Source of the DNA: Paraphysoderma sedebokerense
Taxonomy: Eukaryota > Blastocladiomycota > Physodermatomycetes > Physodermatales > Physodermataceae
NCBI GenBank assembly: GCA_025602915.1
Contig: JAHLJZ010000061.1
Span: 86,452-150,451 of the forward strand
DNA length: 64,000 nt
Reading direction: 5' to 3'
Shown: piece by piece, positions 1 through 11,879 of the stretch
Position numbering within the stretch: the stretch's first letter is position 1
Layout of the letters: the number at the start of each line of letters is the position of its first letter
Translations under genes and position numbers: made by a program
Notes under the pieces: generated by a model
Told to the model about the DNA's origin: nothing
The model's input: only the letters and a program-made list of their open reading frames with translations
Databases searched by the model: none

Positions 1-1962
1 TTGTCTTTGGTCTCGATATAGAGGTTTCGAGATTTCAAATCTGCCAGAACTTTGATACGAGCATCGAAACGTTTCAAGCCCTAAAGTATTAACACATATT
101 TCGAAACAGAAACCCTGTCAGAAATTCTGGACAAAATAAACAGAAGTGAGCAAAGAATACAAACCTGATATACGCCACCATTTTCATTCACGGTACCATC
201 ATCATTGAAAATATTAATAAATTCCAAATTATGTCTCTTTCCAATGTCACAATCGTTGAAATCGTGAGCTGGTGTGATTTTAACAGCACCAGTACCAAAG
301 TTCATATCCACATAGTCATCACAGATAATCGGGATGCGACGTTGATTAAACGGATGAATTACATGTTTGCCATGTAAATGTGCATATCGTTGATCTTTTG
401 GATGAACCGCAACGGCAGTATCACCGAGCATAGTTTCAATACGAGTAGTAGCGACAACAATTTTTTCGTCTATCGGGATTTTGATATTAGAATTGTGAGC
501 TGATACGAGCATTTAAAAGAATTAAAAACAAAAATACATACCAGAATTTTCCACGGGGTATGCAAAACTGATCAGCACACCAAATTCGTATTTCTTGTTG
601 GGATCATGCCCAGGCACAGTCATTAATGTTCTGCCTTTCAATTCTTTGCTTTCAACCTCCAAATTACTCAGCGCTGTGTTCAGGTATGAGCACCAATTAA
701 CAAGTCGGTTGGCACGGTAAATAATTCCTTCGTCACGGAGAGTAACGAATGCTTCATTGACTGCTTTACTCAATTTCTAACATACACGTGAGATAATTGG
801 TGTCAGCTTTCTTTAGAACATAAAACTCAATTCGATCTGCAACACTTACAGGATCCATTGTGAAGCAAGCCTTTTCGAAGTCGCAACTAGCCCCCAATCG
901 TTTCAGCTGACCATAGATACGACCGCCGTACTGTTCTTTCCATGCCCACACTTGTTTCAAAAACTCCTCACGACCAAGATCGTGTCTTGTCATTTTCTTT
1001 TCTTTCCAAATTCGTTTTTCCACAACTGATTGCGTAGCGATACCAGCGTGATCGCAACCTGGGACGTAGAGTGTCGATTTTCCGTGCATTCTATGATATC
1101 GAGTCATGGCGTCCTGAATTGACACGGTCAGGGCATGCCCTCTACAGTTTGATTGACATGTAAGCACGCGGGGCAACGAAGTAACTTTATAGGAGTCTTC
1201 TCAAACTTACAAATGCAATGAACCTGATTCCATCACGAAAAACTAAGGTTATTCAGAGTTGACTACACGATTTGGAACAAAATCTAAAACGTACCAGTAA
1301 CATTAGGCGGTGGAATTGGAATCACATAAGTTCCTTCTTTCTTGGCCACTTTTTTTCCATTTGCATCAACATCAACTGCTGCCTTCATAAATCCTTTTTT
1401 CTCCCACCATGCCATCCACGATGACTCTACAACTTTAGGGTTATAACTTGATGACATGGCGGCTTTCATGTCCTTTTTTTCACCTAGCGGCACGACGGGT
1501 ATTTGTTGTTCTGGTTCTGGTGTAGAATTGGACGCTGACTTTGGTTTCTCTTTTTTTGATGGTGCTGGGGACGATGAACCTGAAGAAGGCGCAGAGGGTT
1601 TTTTGTTGGCCTGTACATTTAAGTTAAATCGCAATAACAGGTTAGCAAGATCATGAAGGATTAGACCAGAAGAACTTAATCGGACGATTTAATTAGATAT
1701 TAACCATAGCAGCTTGTTTAGCCAAAAACTTTTCCATCTTTGCCTTCTTTTTGGCTTCGTTCTTTGCAGCATTCTTGGAGAGAGCCTTTGGCGAACCATT
1801 CTCATTATCTCCAGAAGGAGCGGCCTGTTGTTCCTGCTCAGGCTTTTGAGGCAAATTCGAAGTATTCGGTTGTGATCCGGTCATTGCGTAATATGATTTA
1901 CTAACTGAGATACTGTTTATCCTCAACGGATACGATGGGTACTGATACTGTATTCGGGACAA
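1..1962 (-). CDS. VAS1: Valyl-tRNA synthetase, N-terminal part (truncated by window edge)
   Basis: Charges tRNA-Val with valine. Class I motifs are visible: the HIGH-type segment PPPNVTGSLHLGHAL, then [10 protein letters not shown], and editing-domain blocks [19 protein letters not shown] and [14 protein letters not shown]. Exons on the minus strand are 1705-1962, 1295-1610, 1211-1223, 850-1141, 542-776, 165-499 and 1-80. All junctions keep frame with GT-AG introns, the shortest being 42 nt (500-541). The 13-nt exon 1211-1223 encodes the centre of the HIGH motif. Two in-frame starts exist. ATG at 1962 gives about 26 residues rich in S/Y/R with no acidic residue, like a mitochondrial presequence; ATG at 1884 starts MTGSQPNTS. 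Yeast VAS1 makes mitochondrial and cytosolic forms from two such starts, and the same is inferred here. A lysine-rich N-terminal appendix follows. The KMSKS half lies outside the window. Confidence 0.95.
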
Positions 1963-2326
1963 GAGAAATTCCGTTTATTTATCGTGTCCATGGTGACTCA
2001 TCCACGTGACTGGAGGAATGTCCTCGGCACCGCAAGAGTCACCGATGTCCGATACCCATCAATAATAGAAGCAGTATTTCGAAATATAAACTAATAATAA
2101 ATCAGTTTGGCATAAACATTGGTTTGTGCGAAGTCAAGCTCTCCGGTAAATTATCTGCTATTCACGCCAATCGACGAATGGTCAGTTTTTCCGAAGTTAC
2201 AAAGGACCGAATGTTCAACTTTTAAGAGTTTTATTGTTGTTGGATGGATAACCACGGAAAAACCCAAACATATTTTCAACAAATTATCTTATTACACATG
2301 TATTTGTTTTGTTGCGGAAAACAAAT

Positions 2327-3166
2327 TTATTGGGCTCGGCCACGACCTAATCCTCTGAATTCGGGCCTATTTAAATTTGAAGAAAAATCAATCAATAAAT
2401 ACATATTCACAAATGGCTAGTCCTCTGGCACAGAAAGGGTACACTAGCAATAAAGAAATTGTAAGGGACTTACTTGAAATCACCAGAAGCACCTTCTTTC
2501 TTGGAATCATCACGACGACGGTAATCTTCACGGTCACCACGGGGAGCTCTGTACGGACGTTCTCCTTCTGTATAATAAAATATTACGAGAAAAAACGAGT
2601 TTAGTATATGTTGAATCGCCACGAGTTGACTCGAAAGAAGAGCATACCGGCACGGCCAGGTCGGATACCGGCGGGTCTGGCGGTCTTCTTGAATGTGGCG
2701 GGAACGATTTCAGCGGGTAAGTGCAAGTATTCTCTCAAGTATTCAATACCACTATCGGTAAGATAGTAGTAGAAGTATTGCCAAGAGAATTGAGTTTTAA
2801 CGTAACCACGGGAATCGAGGGACTGAAGAGCTTTGATGACTTGGAGGTTAGGAACATCAAGATCTTGATGTTTGGGGGCGTTGAAGTCTTTCTTGGCTAC
2901 AAGAACTCCCTCTATTATGTGACAAATAGAAAATTAAATTTAGGTCAGCTGGAATGTATCGGACGCCGTGTCCCTAGCAAATCCTCTATTTAACATAATT
3001 TCCGGTCTCTAAAAATTATTCCTTTTCTCAATCTTCCAGCCTTTCATTTTATCTTTTACTTTATTTTCATCCTCCGTCATCAAGAAAATGTATCGGACAG
3101 CCATAAAAACTCACCTTTGAAGAGGTATTCGTAGATGGCTTTTCTGTTTGCTTTAGGGATAAGCAT
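2327..3166 (-). CDS. RPS10: 40S ribosomal protein eS10
   Basis: Small-subunit ribosomal protein eS10 (RPS10), 149 residues, the normal size. Four coding exons on the minus strand (3115-3166, 2648-2911, 2474-2567, 2327-2366) sum to 450 nt in frame. The protein begins [16 protein letters not shown], has the winged-helix core ([36 protein letters not shown]), then the basic tail with [19 protein letters not shown], and ends [13 protein letters not shown] 3166 was chosen because it matches the universal N-terminus; the open frame upstream is probably 5'UTR intron. A good donor (AAAG|GTATG) near 3600 and an acceptor-like TAG just upstream of the start suggest a leader intron of about 430 nt. Confidence 0.97.
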
Positions 3167-3600
3167 GATTGGATCTACTATGTATAAATTCGGATTGATT
3201 GCAGTTGCGAAGATATGGGGAATTAAGTGGGATTCGGATTCAAAGAGCAAAGCGTAATCAAATGAAAACAAATAAAAACAAAAAAGGTCAGTCTGCGTCC
3301 GTTACACGATCAACACCTTAACAACATTCCCGACAAATTTCGACAACAATGTAGAAAAGCCAATTCGATCTTCCATCATGAAATTTCATTTTAATTCTCA
3401 TATGAACGAAAGTCTGCTCCGTATCAATACCGTCCCTCATCCTAGAGTTTTTCCTTTTGAACACCAATCACCATCCGACTCCTTACTGCAGCCAAGATCC
3501 GACATTAAAACTATCCATCCATCCCATCGCACCACCGTTATCACAGATTTTCTACCCTTAAAGTCTCTAAATGCGCATAAAATGGACAGAAACATACCTT

Positions 3601-3842
3601 TAGGTTCCTAGTCGGTCTTGTAATATGCCGTTCGGAGAAAGAGAGGGAATTTTGCCATCTCGACTGGGATTTTTTGGGCAGGGGAGTGCGGGAGGGAACG
3701 GCCATGTGTAAGTCACGTGTGTGTGGAAATCGCGTTCCCTCTTCAAGAGTGGATGCGCAGAGGGAGTTTCGTATGGAAGAAAACCTATAGATATAAAGAT
3801 TGGGATATTCAGACGACGAAGATAAAGCTTCAGACAAGTAAT
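3601..3842. promoter_or_regulatory. Divergent promoter between eS10 and the CXorf65-like gene
   Basis: If the inferred eS10 leader exon near 3601 is right, only about 240 bp separate it from the plus-strand start at 3843. The interval holds a CACGTG E-box at 3714-3719, the site type bound by Cbf1/bHLH factors. Assigning it to either gene is inference; no TATA box is obvious. Confidence 0.4.
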
Positions 3843-4851
3843 ATGCCTTTTATTATCGTCAAGCACGGCGGTGTGTTATTTCGGTTTTTTCTAGTTCTTC
3901 TCTTGTTGCATTCATATTGACACCACCCCATCCCTAATGTGATTGCTCCTTCACTCGCTGATATGCAGCCCAAGAAGAGCACGTCTTCAATCCAAACTGC
4001 CTAGTTCCCGCACTTCTTTCGCATATCAAATCCAAACTCAACCTCCAATTCCCCGACCCAATTGATTTAGCCACTGAATCGGGCGAAATCGTGGATCTGA
4101 ATAACCCAGCAAAGTATAAAGAATACGCTAAAAAATGGTTGGATGTACGAGGAGTCTACGTTGTTGTGAAAATTGTGAATGGTAAGCTGCAGAGTTTTCA
4201 GTGCACTGGGTGCAATCGACTGAAGTGATCTGTCTGGTCACCTTATCAAACCTGATTTGCTGATAACATTTGGGTTCACTATTACCTTTATCTTTGTAAA
4301 ATTGTTAAAATTAGATGAACAAGGCGATACGCCATCGTATATTCCGTTATTGGATTCGATGACGGAAAGGTTGAAATTAAATCGTATGTATAGATAGCTT
4401 TCTCATACCATCTCTCGTAGATTTGCTATCCATACAAACATCAATCCTTTTTTCTTTCCATCGACATACATTAGAGCCCGCAAAACCGAAACCTTCCGTC
4501 AATTCAAAGAAACCTACAACTTCTTCAAATACCACATCTTCCACGACGTCTTCGAATGCAACGACAAACCAAAATCCAACAGCACCATCGGTTTTATCCT
4601 CGGGCAATACCTATTTGTCGGAACCCAGGGGCAGGGCATCCATAGACTCGAATAGCAATGAGAATGATAGTTTCGGAGACTTGGGTAGAAACGGGATTTT
4701 GGACAGAAATAAAAATGAAAAAGGAGAAAAAAGCAAAGACTCAAAGACAAAAAGTGGAGAAAAGCCAAGAAGTCGAAAAAGTTTGATGGTTGATAATCGA
4801 ACTACTGGAAAAGATAGTAGACGGATGAGCGAGGGGCAATCTCGAGTGTGA
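3843..4851 (+). CDS. CXorf65/C22orf15-family protein
   Basis: Four exons (3843-3870, 3969-4181, 4315-4383, 4475-4851) give 687 nt in frame, 228 residues. The first ~100 residues match the small CXorf65/C22orf15 family: start MPFIIVKHGG, then FNPNCLVPALLSHIK, DPIDLATESGEIVDL, WLDVRGVYVVVKIV and YIPLLDSMTERLKL. This is a ubiquitin-like-sized domain of unknown biochemistry, found mostly in ciliated organisms, hence a candidate flagellar gene (inference). The C-terminal ~125 residues are low complexity: a T/S/N-rich stretch and then a K/R/S-rich basic tail. It is divergent from eS10. Family assignment rests on remembered motif order, so a profile search should confirm it. Confidence 0.7.
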
Positions 4852-5138
4852 TATCCAGTCTATTGCTGATCCGAGGGAAGTTTCAATAAATCAGAAAGAG
4901 GTCTGAAATAATGCTCATCGGAACTTATAGTGGGGTCTGTCCCCGCCACCTCATTGTACTGGTTTATTTTATTGAATGCAACTGCAATCCTAGCAGTCCA
5001 ACATCAGGCAAAGTCTACCAAATCTGCGTGACGTCATTCCTTTACGAGACTTCGGACATTCCATAGTTACGATAGACCCAATACTTTATATCTTCTTCAC
5101 AAAAACTGAGCAACTTATTTGAACAAGGATAAAGAATA

Positions 5139-6070
5139 ATGTTATCTTCACTTACAGAAACATTTACGTCAACATTTGCTCCGCCGGCTAATCCAAATGA
5201 TCCTCTTATCTCGCCGGTGTCACCGCTGCTTACACTATCTAATCTGCTTTCTTCCTCGGTGATGTTCCTGAGACAGCTAAAAATTATTCTGCTAGAAATC
5301 GAAAAATTATTAACATGGTCGAATCCTACTCATTCGTTATTTTTGATGATGGTCTGGTGCATTACATGTCTGTATAGTTATGAGTTGTACCTATACGGTC
5401 CGATTCTTGCTCTGGCGACAGTCATCGGAATCAAATGTGAAGAAAAGTGGCATGGAAATGACGGTATAAAAGGGCTTCTTTATTGATATTTTCTTATGTT
5501 TGGTAATAACAGAAAACGTCTATTCGTTCTTTTTATGTGTCAGATTCATTATTGAAACGACTTCAATGTACTCTGTTAACTTGTGCCGCGCCAAACTCGC
5601 TTCGAGAATCAGTAGACGATTTGTTAACCATCCGGTCTATCCTACTTTCATTCACTTCCATTCTCACCACTCCTTTATTCTCATTCAAATCGTACCTCGA
5701 TAACACTCCGCCTCGTATGCTTTTCGGCCATTTGATTTTTTTAGTTCTTTTCGCCCTTCCGGGTTGGATCATCAGTCATAAATTGGAGATGCTGAATCCA
5801 AGGTGGGTACTCATGATGGCTGGTATCGTGGGTGTCATTTGGGGAGCAGAATGGTGTAGGGTATTCAGATGGGAGATCGGAAGATGGTTGTGGGGTGTTA
5901 AAGAGACTTTAGAGGGCCAGGTGTGGGAGAGAATTGTGGAAGTTGTGGATATTAGCGATCGTGGATTTAGAGTGAAGAAATTATGGAGGCGATCGGAAAT
6001 TGATGGGAGTGGGGGAACAAGTGATATTCAGATTTCGGGCGAAACCGAAGTTACGGAAAAAGAGGAGTGA
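5139..6070 (+). CDS. Pex24/Pex30-type membrane peroxin, short form without DysF domain
   Basis: Two exons (5139-5463, 5544-6070) join in frame to 283 residues. The order is a P/S-rich N-terminus, an amphipathic stretch, a hydrophobic block (SLFLMMVWCITCLYSYEL followed by GPILALATVIGIK), a second hydrophobic region (MLFGHLIFLVLFALPGWII, then VLMMAGIVGVIWGAEW), and a short charged tail ending VTEKEE. The hydrophobic pattern and the start SxLTETFTS match the other two peroxins in this window (37205, 43159), but the DysF region is absent. Such proteins shape ER and pre-peroxisomal membrane through a reticulon-like region. Loss of DysF could mean a membrane-only paralogue. Family is by similarity within the window and to fungal Pex24p-type peroxins. 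Confidence 0.7.
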
Positions 6071-6149
6071 GATGCATTTATTTGAGTTTTATGCCACATT
6101 CTTCAATATTTACGGTAACATACAGTAATACACATTTCCTTGGTAATTA

Positions 6150-6903
6150 TCATGGCTTAATATAAGGATCAACGAGACATATAGTGCGTTCAACACCTTT
6201 ACCTTTATAATTTATGAACTGGCATTCAGCAGTCTGAGCGTTGAAAATCAATTCGCACCCAATCCCGCCGCGCCTCGCTGTCCTTATGTGGATATCCAAA
6301 GACTGCCTACTTGAAACGTGCCATGGTGCTACATTCATGATGTGAGACGAGGCCGGACAAAAGTTAAAAATCGCTTGATTCTTCATTTTCCCCGCGCAAA
6401 GTTATTTGTCCGCAACGACAGAAAATTTGCTACGATCATGGTCGCTAGAGTGATGGAATCATCTTGCCAGTGACAATTGAAGCGGTTATTACTTAATCTT
6501 ACGTGAATGTCTTGAGGCATTGTCGCTGAGTGCGTGGGAAATGATAGTTAATACTCAACAGTTTAATCCGTCTCCATGATCCAATGCGAGGCATGTCTAC
6601 GGCAGCATTGGAATCGCATCACAACTCAAATTTCAATTGATTAGGCTGAGGGCAAAGGCGCGTTGGCTCCACAGAGGGAACAAGACGAGTGTTGAATTCA
6701 AGCCTCATTATCACGGACGGATCAATGAATGGGATGTATTGTTGAGCCCATGATATTGTTGTCGGATGTACGATTGGCCATGTCAATGTGGAGTGTGGAT
6801 TGCGGAGATATCGAAAGTCTGCATTTGACAAATTCCAACTCATTCCCTCATCTATAGTTGTCGCTTCTTGCCTTCCCCTGTATATCGACGCCTGGTCAGT
6901 CAA
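6150..6903 (-). other. Two short minus-strand open frames, uncertain gene
   Basis: Open frames 6619-6903 (94 codons) and 6150-6386 (78 codons) face away from the alcohol oxidase. Neither resembles a family I know. They could be two exons of one small gene, but I found no convincing splice pair in 6387-6618, which otherwise holds nothing I recognise. Confidence 0.2.
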
Positions 6904-7018
6904 GTTCTTGTATCATTGCTGAAGTTATTGCTAGCTAGTTTGGGAATATTGAGATATCTCAACTTGAAATCACTTCCTCTCTCGCCAAACCCTCTCTATT
7001 TTGGTATAATCACTACAG

Positions 7019-9720
7019 ATGGATGCATTCAATCGTTTTCTTCCAGCAGTCCCGCCAACCCCTTCCGAGTTCGAACTTGCGACACTTGCTGCAATCTCTG
7101 ACACTCTTTTTGCCCAACTCACTCCAGAAGAGTCTTCTATCCTTTTGAAAGAATCTAAATCACCTCTCATTTCATCTTCCGATCTCTCCGTCTACAGTCA
7201 ACTTTCAGGGTCGCAGTTAACACCACCACAACAAATCTTTGAGTTGGCAAGAAAAACGTTACCGGACACTGTGTTGAAGAAGCTATGGCTCGCAATAAGA
7301 CTGCTAAGTAGCAGTGCTGGAGTTTTGTTGCTCACTGCAAAATATGCAAGACCATTCCCCGAATTGAGCAGAGAGGAGAGAGAAGATGTTTTTGCGATTT
7401 TGTCTAACGTTGGTATTTTTACTTCTTGCCGTCTTGAAATTCGATGACACAATGACTTACCAACCTTTCAATCTCTCAAGTCTCCACTGCTGATCAAAAG
7501 GCTCATGTTTAAAGGCCTCCAATCTGTATTTCTCTTGAAAACATACAGTCCTCCAGAGACAACATCGCAACACGAATCTCTTCACAAACTGCTCAAGTAT
7601 TCGACCTACGCACCTTCTTCCTCACCCGAGATCAAACCGTCTGAAAATCTCGATCATGATTTCAACTTTATCCACATTCCGGACTCGAATTCTGTAGTAG
7701 AGTTATCAACCGACGTTGTCATTGTAGGTTCTGGTGCTGGAGGGGGAGTAACAGCTAGCATTTTGGCTAGAGCTGGATTGAATGTCATTGTGGTAGAAAA
7801 AGGAAAATACTATAAAAGTCATGAAATTCCGGGATCAGAAGGGAAAGGATTTGATTCGTTGTACCAAAACGGTGGGCTCTTTACCAGCGACGATGGTGGT
7901 ATCAACATTCTGGCTGGGTCAACTTTTGGTGGTGGGACAACGGTAACTACTCAAGTCCCAGCCACATCTCGGCTCTTTCACTTCCTAACATTTTATTATA
8001 GGTCAACTGGTGTGCTTCTCTAATTCCGCAGCACTTCCTACGTCAAGAATGGGCATCGCAGGGTCTAGGACATTTTCTTTCACCCGCGTTCCAAAAATCA
8101 GTGGAAGCTGCAGTATCCGGGATTGGGGTATCGACTTCTGGTATCGAGCATAATCGTGCAAATCAAATGTTCATGGATGGCTGCAAGAAATTAGGGATGC
8201 ACATTGTGGACATACCACAGAATACTCGAGACGAAGGACATGCGTGTGGATGGTGTCCTTGGGGATGCAAGTTTGTGTCGTCTTTCATAACCTCTTCTAT
8301 TTCTCATTATATCATTATAAAGTTATTAACGATGGTTCATTAGGCAAGGACGAAAGCAGTCATCTGCTCAAACATTTCTCGTCGATGCGGATAAACACGG
8401 TGCCAAGTTCATTCAAAATTGTTACATTGATAAGATTCTTATCAGTGAGTTATTCCGTACACTTTGACACTGCCAGGCGTTTTCAGTTCTAACTTTCTAT
8501 TATGTGCTGATTCTGCTTTTCCTCTCATTCAGAAAAAAACACAGCTGTCGGTGTTGTCGGTCGAGTCAATTCTACTCCTATTAAAATCAATGCTAAAATA
8601 GTCGTCTCATCCGCCGGTGCGCTCAATACACCCGCTCTATTGCTACGAAGTGGCTTAAAGAATAAAAATATTGGAAAGAATTTGAGATTGCATCCTGTAG
8701 GTTTAGCGATGGGATATTTCCCCGATCAAGAAATCAAAAGTTGGGAGGGTGCCTGTATGACCACATTGAGTTGTGTAAGTCACGGTTGATTTAATTCTGT
8801 TTGCTTGTTCATCTGAAGCCTAAACTTTTGTGCAGGATGTAGAATCTCGGTCCACTGCTCGCTGCACTCCGTATTACGGTTCGAAGCTCGAAGTTCCTTC
8901 TATTCATGTCGCAGGCTATTCCGTAAATCTTCCATGGCAATCTGCACTCAACCATAAAATTGAAATGTCAAGACTACCTCACTTGTTACCCATCATTTCT
9001 CTCTCAAGAGATCGCGACAGTCTAGCAAGTGTTGAAATTGATGAAACCGGATCTCCGAAGGTCCTATTCGACATTAGCGATTACGATAAAGGCAGTGTAT
9101 TGGAAGGTATCGTGAAAGGAATAGAAGTTCTTGTAGCGTTAGGAGCCAAGGAGGTCAAAACTAGTCAGGTAATTTCACTTACTTTTATTCTTACTGTATT
9201 TCGTCCACTACATGACCAGTACCTGAACTAAACTTTACGATATTCTCTAGTCTACCATTCCATGGTTCAAACCAACATCTACTTCACTCTCCGATCCAAA
9301 CTTCGTTAAATACATCAACCACGTTAAATCGGTTGGCGTTGAACCTATCTATACCGGACTTTTTTCGGCTCACCAAATGGGAACAGCTAAAATGGGCGTC
9401 AACCCTAAAACTAGCGTCATTGCTCCCAACGGCGAGTGCTGGGAAGTTAGCGTTAGTATTCTTCCATATTTTCACTTTCCCATGATTTCACTCTAACCTT
9501 TCTTGTATTATTTCTCCTTCAACAGAATCTTTTTGTTGCCGACGCTTCCACATTCCCTACTGCTTCAGGAGTCAATCCAATGGTCACCATTTACTCTATC
9601 TGTCATTCTATTGGTAAATTTATCCTCGCCAAACAAGGATTACTTAAAAGCAACGACGTATTTTACGACGATGCAGTTGAAGCGAATAAAATCAGATGGA
9701 GTAAAGGCGTGAGATTATAA
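7019..9720 (+). CDS. FAO1: Long-chain fatty alcohol oxidase (GMC flavoprotein)
   Basis: Eight exons (7019-7408, 7481-7942, 8002-8270, 8344-8444, 8533-8774, 8836-9168, 9251-9451, 9526-9720) sum to 2193 nt, 730 residues, normal for the family. It oxidises long-chain alcohols to aldehydes with O2, making H2O2, at the ER or peroxisome. Visible features are an N-terminal helical region with a hydrophobic segment (LLSSSAGVLLLTAKY), the FAD dinucleotide fold VVIVGSGAGGGVTASILA, the family block FGGGTTVNWCA, the cysteine-rich CGWCPWGCKQGRKQS, SSAGALNTPALLLRSG, and the C-terminal HQMGTAKMG plus DASTFPTASGVNPM with a histidine downstream. It converges on FRA10AC1. Together with the peroxins it suggests active fatty-alcohol metabolism. 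Confidence 0.95.
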
Positions 9721-9959
9721 AAGGCGAGAATAGAAGTGTTCAAGATTTTGGAAAGCAAGAACAAGAATTTGAAAGAACGAGTATGCTCAAACCAAAATGT
9801 TCTGAAATCGTTCTTTGATTGTATAATTATGTATTTATCTTAATAAAGTCCTACTTTTGGCTTGGTCACAACAAATGAGGAAATAGTTCTATAATGTATA
9901 GTGGTTTATTCTTGTCATGGCAGACATAACCTGAAATATTAGAACTATAATACAATCAC

Positions 9960-11396
9960 TCAACCAAACAAACCACTAAAGTATTCGTCCATTTCTTCTT
10001 CAACAGTTTTCTCATTCTCTATCGTTACCGGTTGTTTCCAAACATCTAATCCTTTTGGTTCTCTCCGTCCTTCCATATCCTCTTCTACTTCTCTCCTCCT
10101 CGGCTCTCCTTCTTCAGCAATCTCCTCTTCAAACTCTTTTTCTTTGCCTTTTTCCTTCTTTTTATCTCCTTTTCGACTATTCCGAGCGTTATCATCATGA
10201 TCATCATCAGACGATTCAAGCGATAATGATTCATCACGGTTGTCATCGCTGCTGTAAGATTCAGAACCAGAGTCAGTGTCGCCACCACTTTTATGTTTTC
10301 GTTTCCTTTTTGACCGTTTTTTAAGTAATTTCTTTTGTTCCCTTCGTTTTCGCTTTTTGAGTTCTTTTTCCGCTTTTTTAGCTGCTTTGTGTTTACGGTA
10401 GTTAAGTTTGTAACTACATTTCTGAATGAATCAAGCCCCAAATAGAAATAAAACTGTTAGATTTGGTATTGATTTTGGTTAAAAAAAAAGGGGTGTAGTA
10501 CCGGACACAATCTCAGTTTGACTAAGGCGTTCTTTCGTTCTCCATTTTCCATGTAGGCAAAGTTGACTTCCCATGATTTGAGTTTTTCTTTTACCATACA
10601 AGGAACGTTACCACACTCTAGTTGTCCTTTCCCCTCTATCACTTCTTTCTCTGTTCTCCATCTTAAAGCAACCTACATAATCACGATAATTCAGAAGTGA
10701 GACTCAAATCGAGAGGTACCAACAACCAACACCCATGGTGTCCACATCTAAACTTGAGGTCACAATCAAATGAATCAATGAAGTTACCTTTCCTTCTTTG
10801 TAACGGCTCAAATCAGCTAAACAATACTCTTTAAACAACCGATCATAATATCGTTTAGCTAGTTTCTTTTCCCACTGTAACTGTCTATTTTGATCTTTCT
10901 TACTGCCGTCTGATTCATCTTCTGAATCTGAATGGATAAATCTCATTAAGGTCATGTCAAACGGGTAAGATCACATCATGAATCGAAATCAGCAGCACAA
11001 AAAGAAAAGAAGAATTTAATTAAATTGAATCAATTGTTTGGTTGTGCTATTTAATCCAACTAGATGAATGTATAATAACGGCATAAAAGAATGGAAAAAC
11101 AGAGGTAAATAGAAAACCCGTACTTGTGATGTTTTTTGATTAAATCGTATTCAGTCTCAAAATGAGATGGTAAAGACGGTTGAAGGAATTTCCGTTTCTG
11201 TTCTGATGAACCATAATGAAGTAAATAATCGTTGACGAATTTCTTGTGTCTGTCGTACTTTTGTGTTGGATTTGATTTTGAATGTGTTAGTTGAAGAGAA
11301 CGTACGGAAAGATGAATTAGAGAAAGGTAAATCAAAACCACTTACGGCGTTCAATCCCATTAGGTTGTTTCTAAATAGATCATTGTTTGTTGACAT
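9960..11396 (-). CDS. FRA10AC1: FRA10AC1 homologue (spliceosome-associated nuclear protein)
   Basis: Five exons (11346-11396, 11124-11257, 10788-10941, 10502-10672, 9960-10421) sum to 972 nt, 323 residues. The conserved core is clear: YDRHKKFVNDYLLHYG, WEKKLAKRYYDRLFKEYCLA, ADLSRYKEGKVALRWRTEKE, GKGQLECGNVPC, KSWEVNFAYMENGERKNALV and KLRLCPKCSYKLNYRKHK. The paired cysteines in the last blocks suggest a zinc-binding site. In human the protein is associated with the spliceosome. The tail is lysine-rich, then D/S/E-rich, and ends DEYFSGLFG. The start at 11396 gives a short N-terminal MSTNNDLFRNNLMGLNA like that of relatives. Confidence 0.93.
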
Positions 11397-11879
11397 TTTC
11401 GACTGTCTTCATTCGCTTTGATATGTCGGGCCTGACTCTGATGTCAATTAGGTGGAGGCTTGGAGAACCGTTAACGTATTTTAGCAAATTATGGGAAACC
11501 AAAGTGAAAATTTCTTTGAAATGCGTACTTATTATTTTGAGTACACTATTTATTTGCTTTGTGAATACGGATGTCTATTAATTCAATATTTTGACCTTCA
11601 TCATAAATTCATTCAATTCACTTCCAACAAGGTGTTGATAAATGTGGTGAATGTAGAACCGGTACCGACAAAATTGATCGATACAAATCATGATGTTTGG
11701 AATCAACGATAACATATATATTGAGAAGTGCGAATCACCCTTCATTCGCATCACGTCAATAATAATTTAATCGCATTTTAGAAATCTCAATTGCCTACGC
11801 CACTTACCCGAACAAATAATAATTACATGGATAGAATATGATACAAAACAATACTCTGAAGCAGAGTTTAAATATTATG
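11397..11879. other. Intergenic, no gene seen
   Basis: AT-rich spacer between the FRA10AC1 start and the stop of the next minus-strand gene. Two small plus-strand open frames overlap each other here and lack any family resemblance. Confidence 0.5.

Noticed and set aside
6868-7101. Plus-strand open frame overlapping the alcohol-oxidase start
   Set aside because: Lacks motifs and runs out of frame into the oxidase first exon, which has a well-supported start at 7019.
10055-10324. 89-codon plus-strand open frame
   Set aside because: Antisense of the lysine/acidic-rich tail of FRA10AC1, whose splicing and motifs are clear; the frame is a composition artefact.
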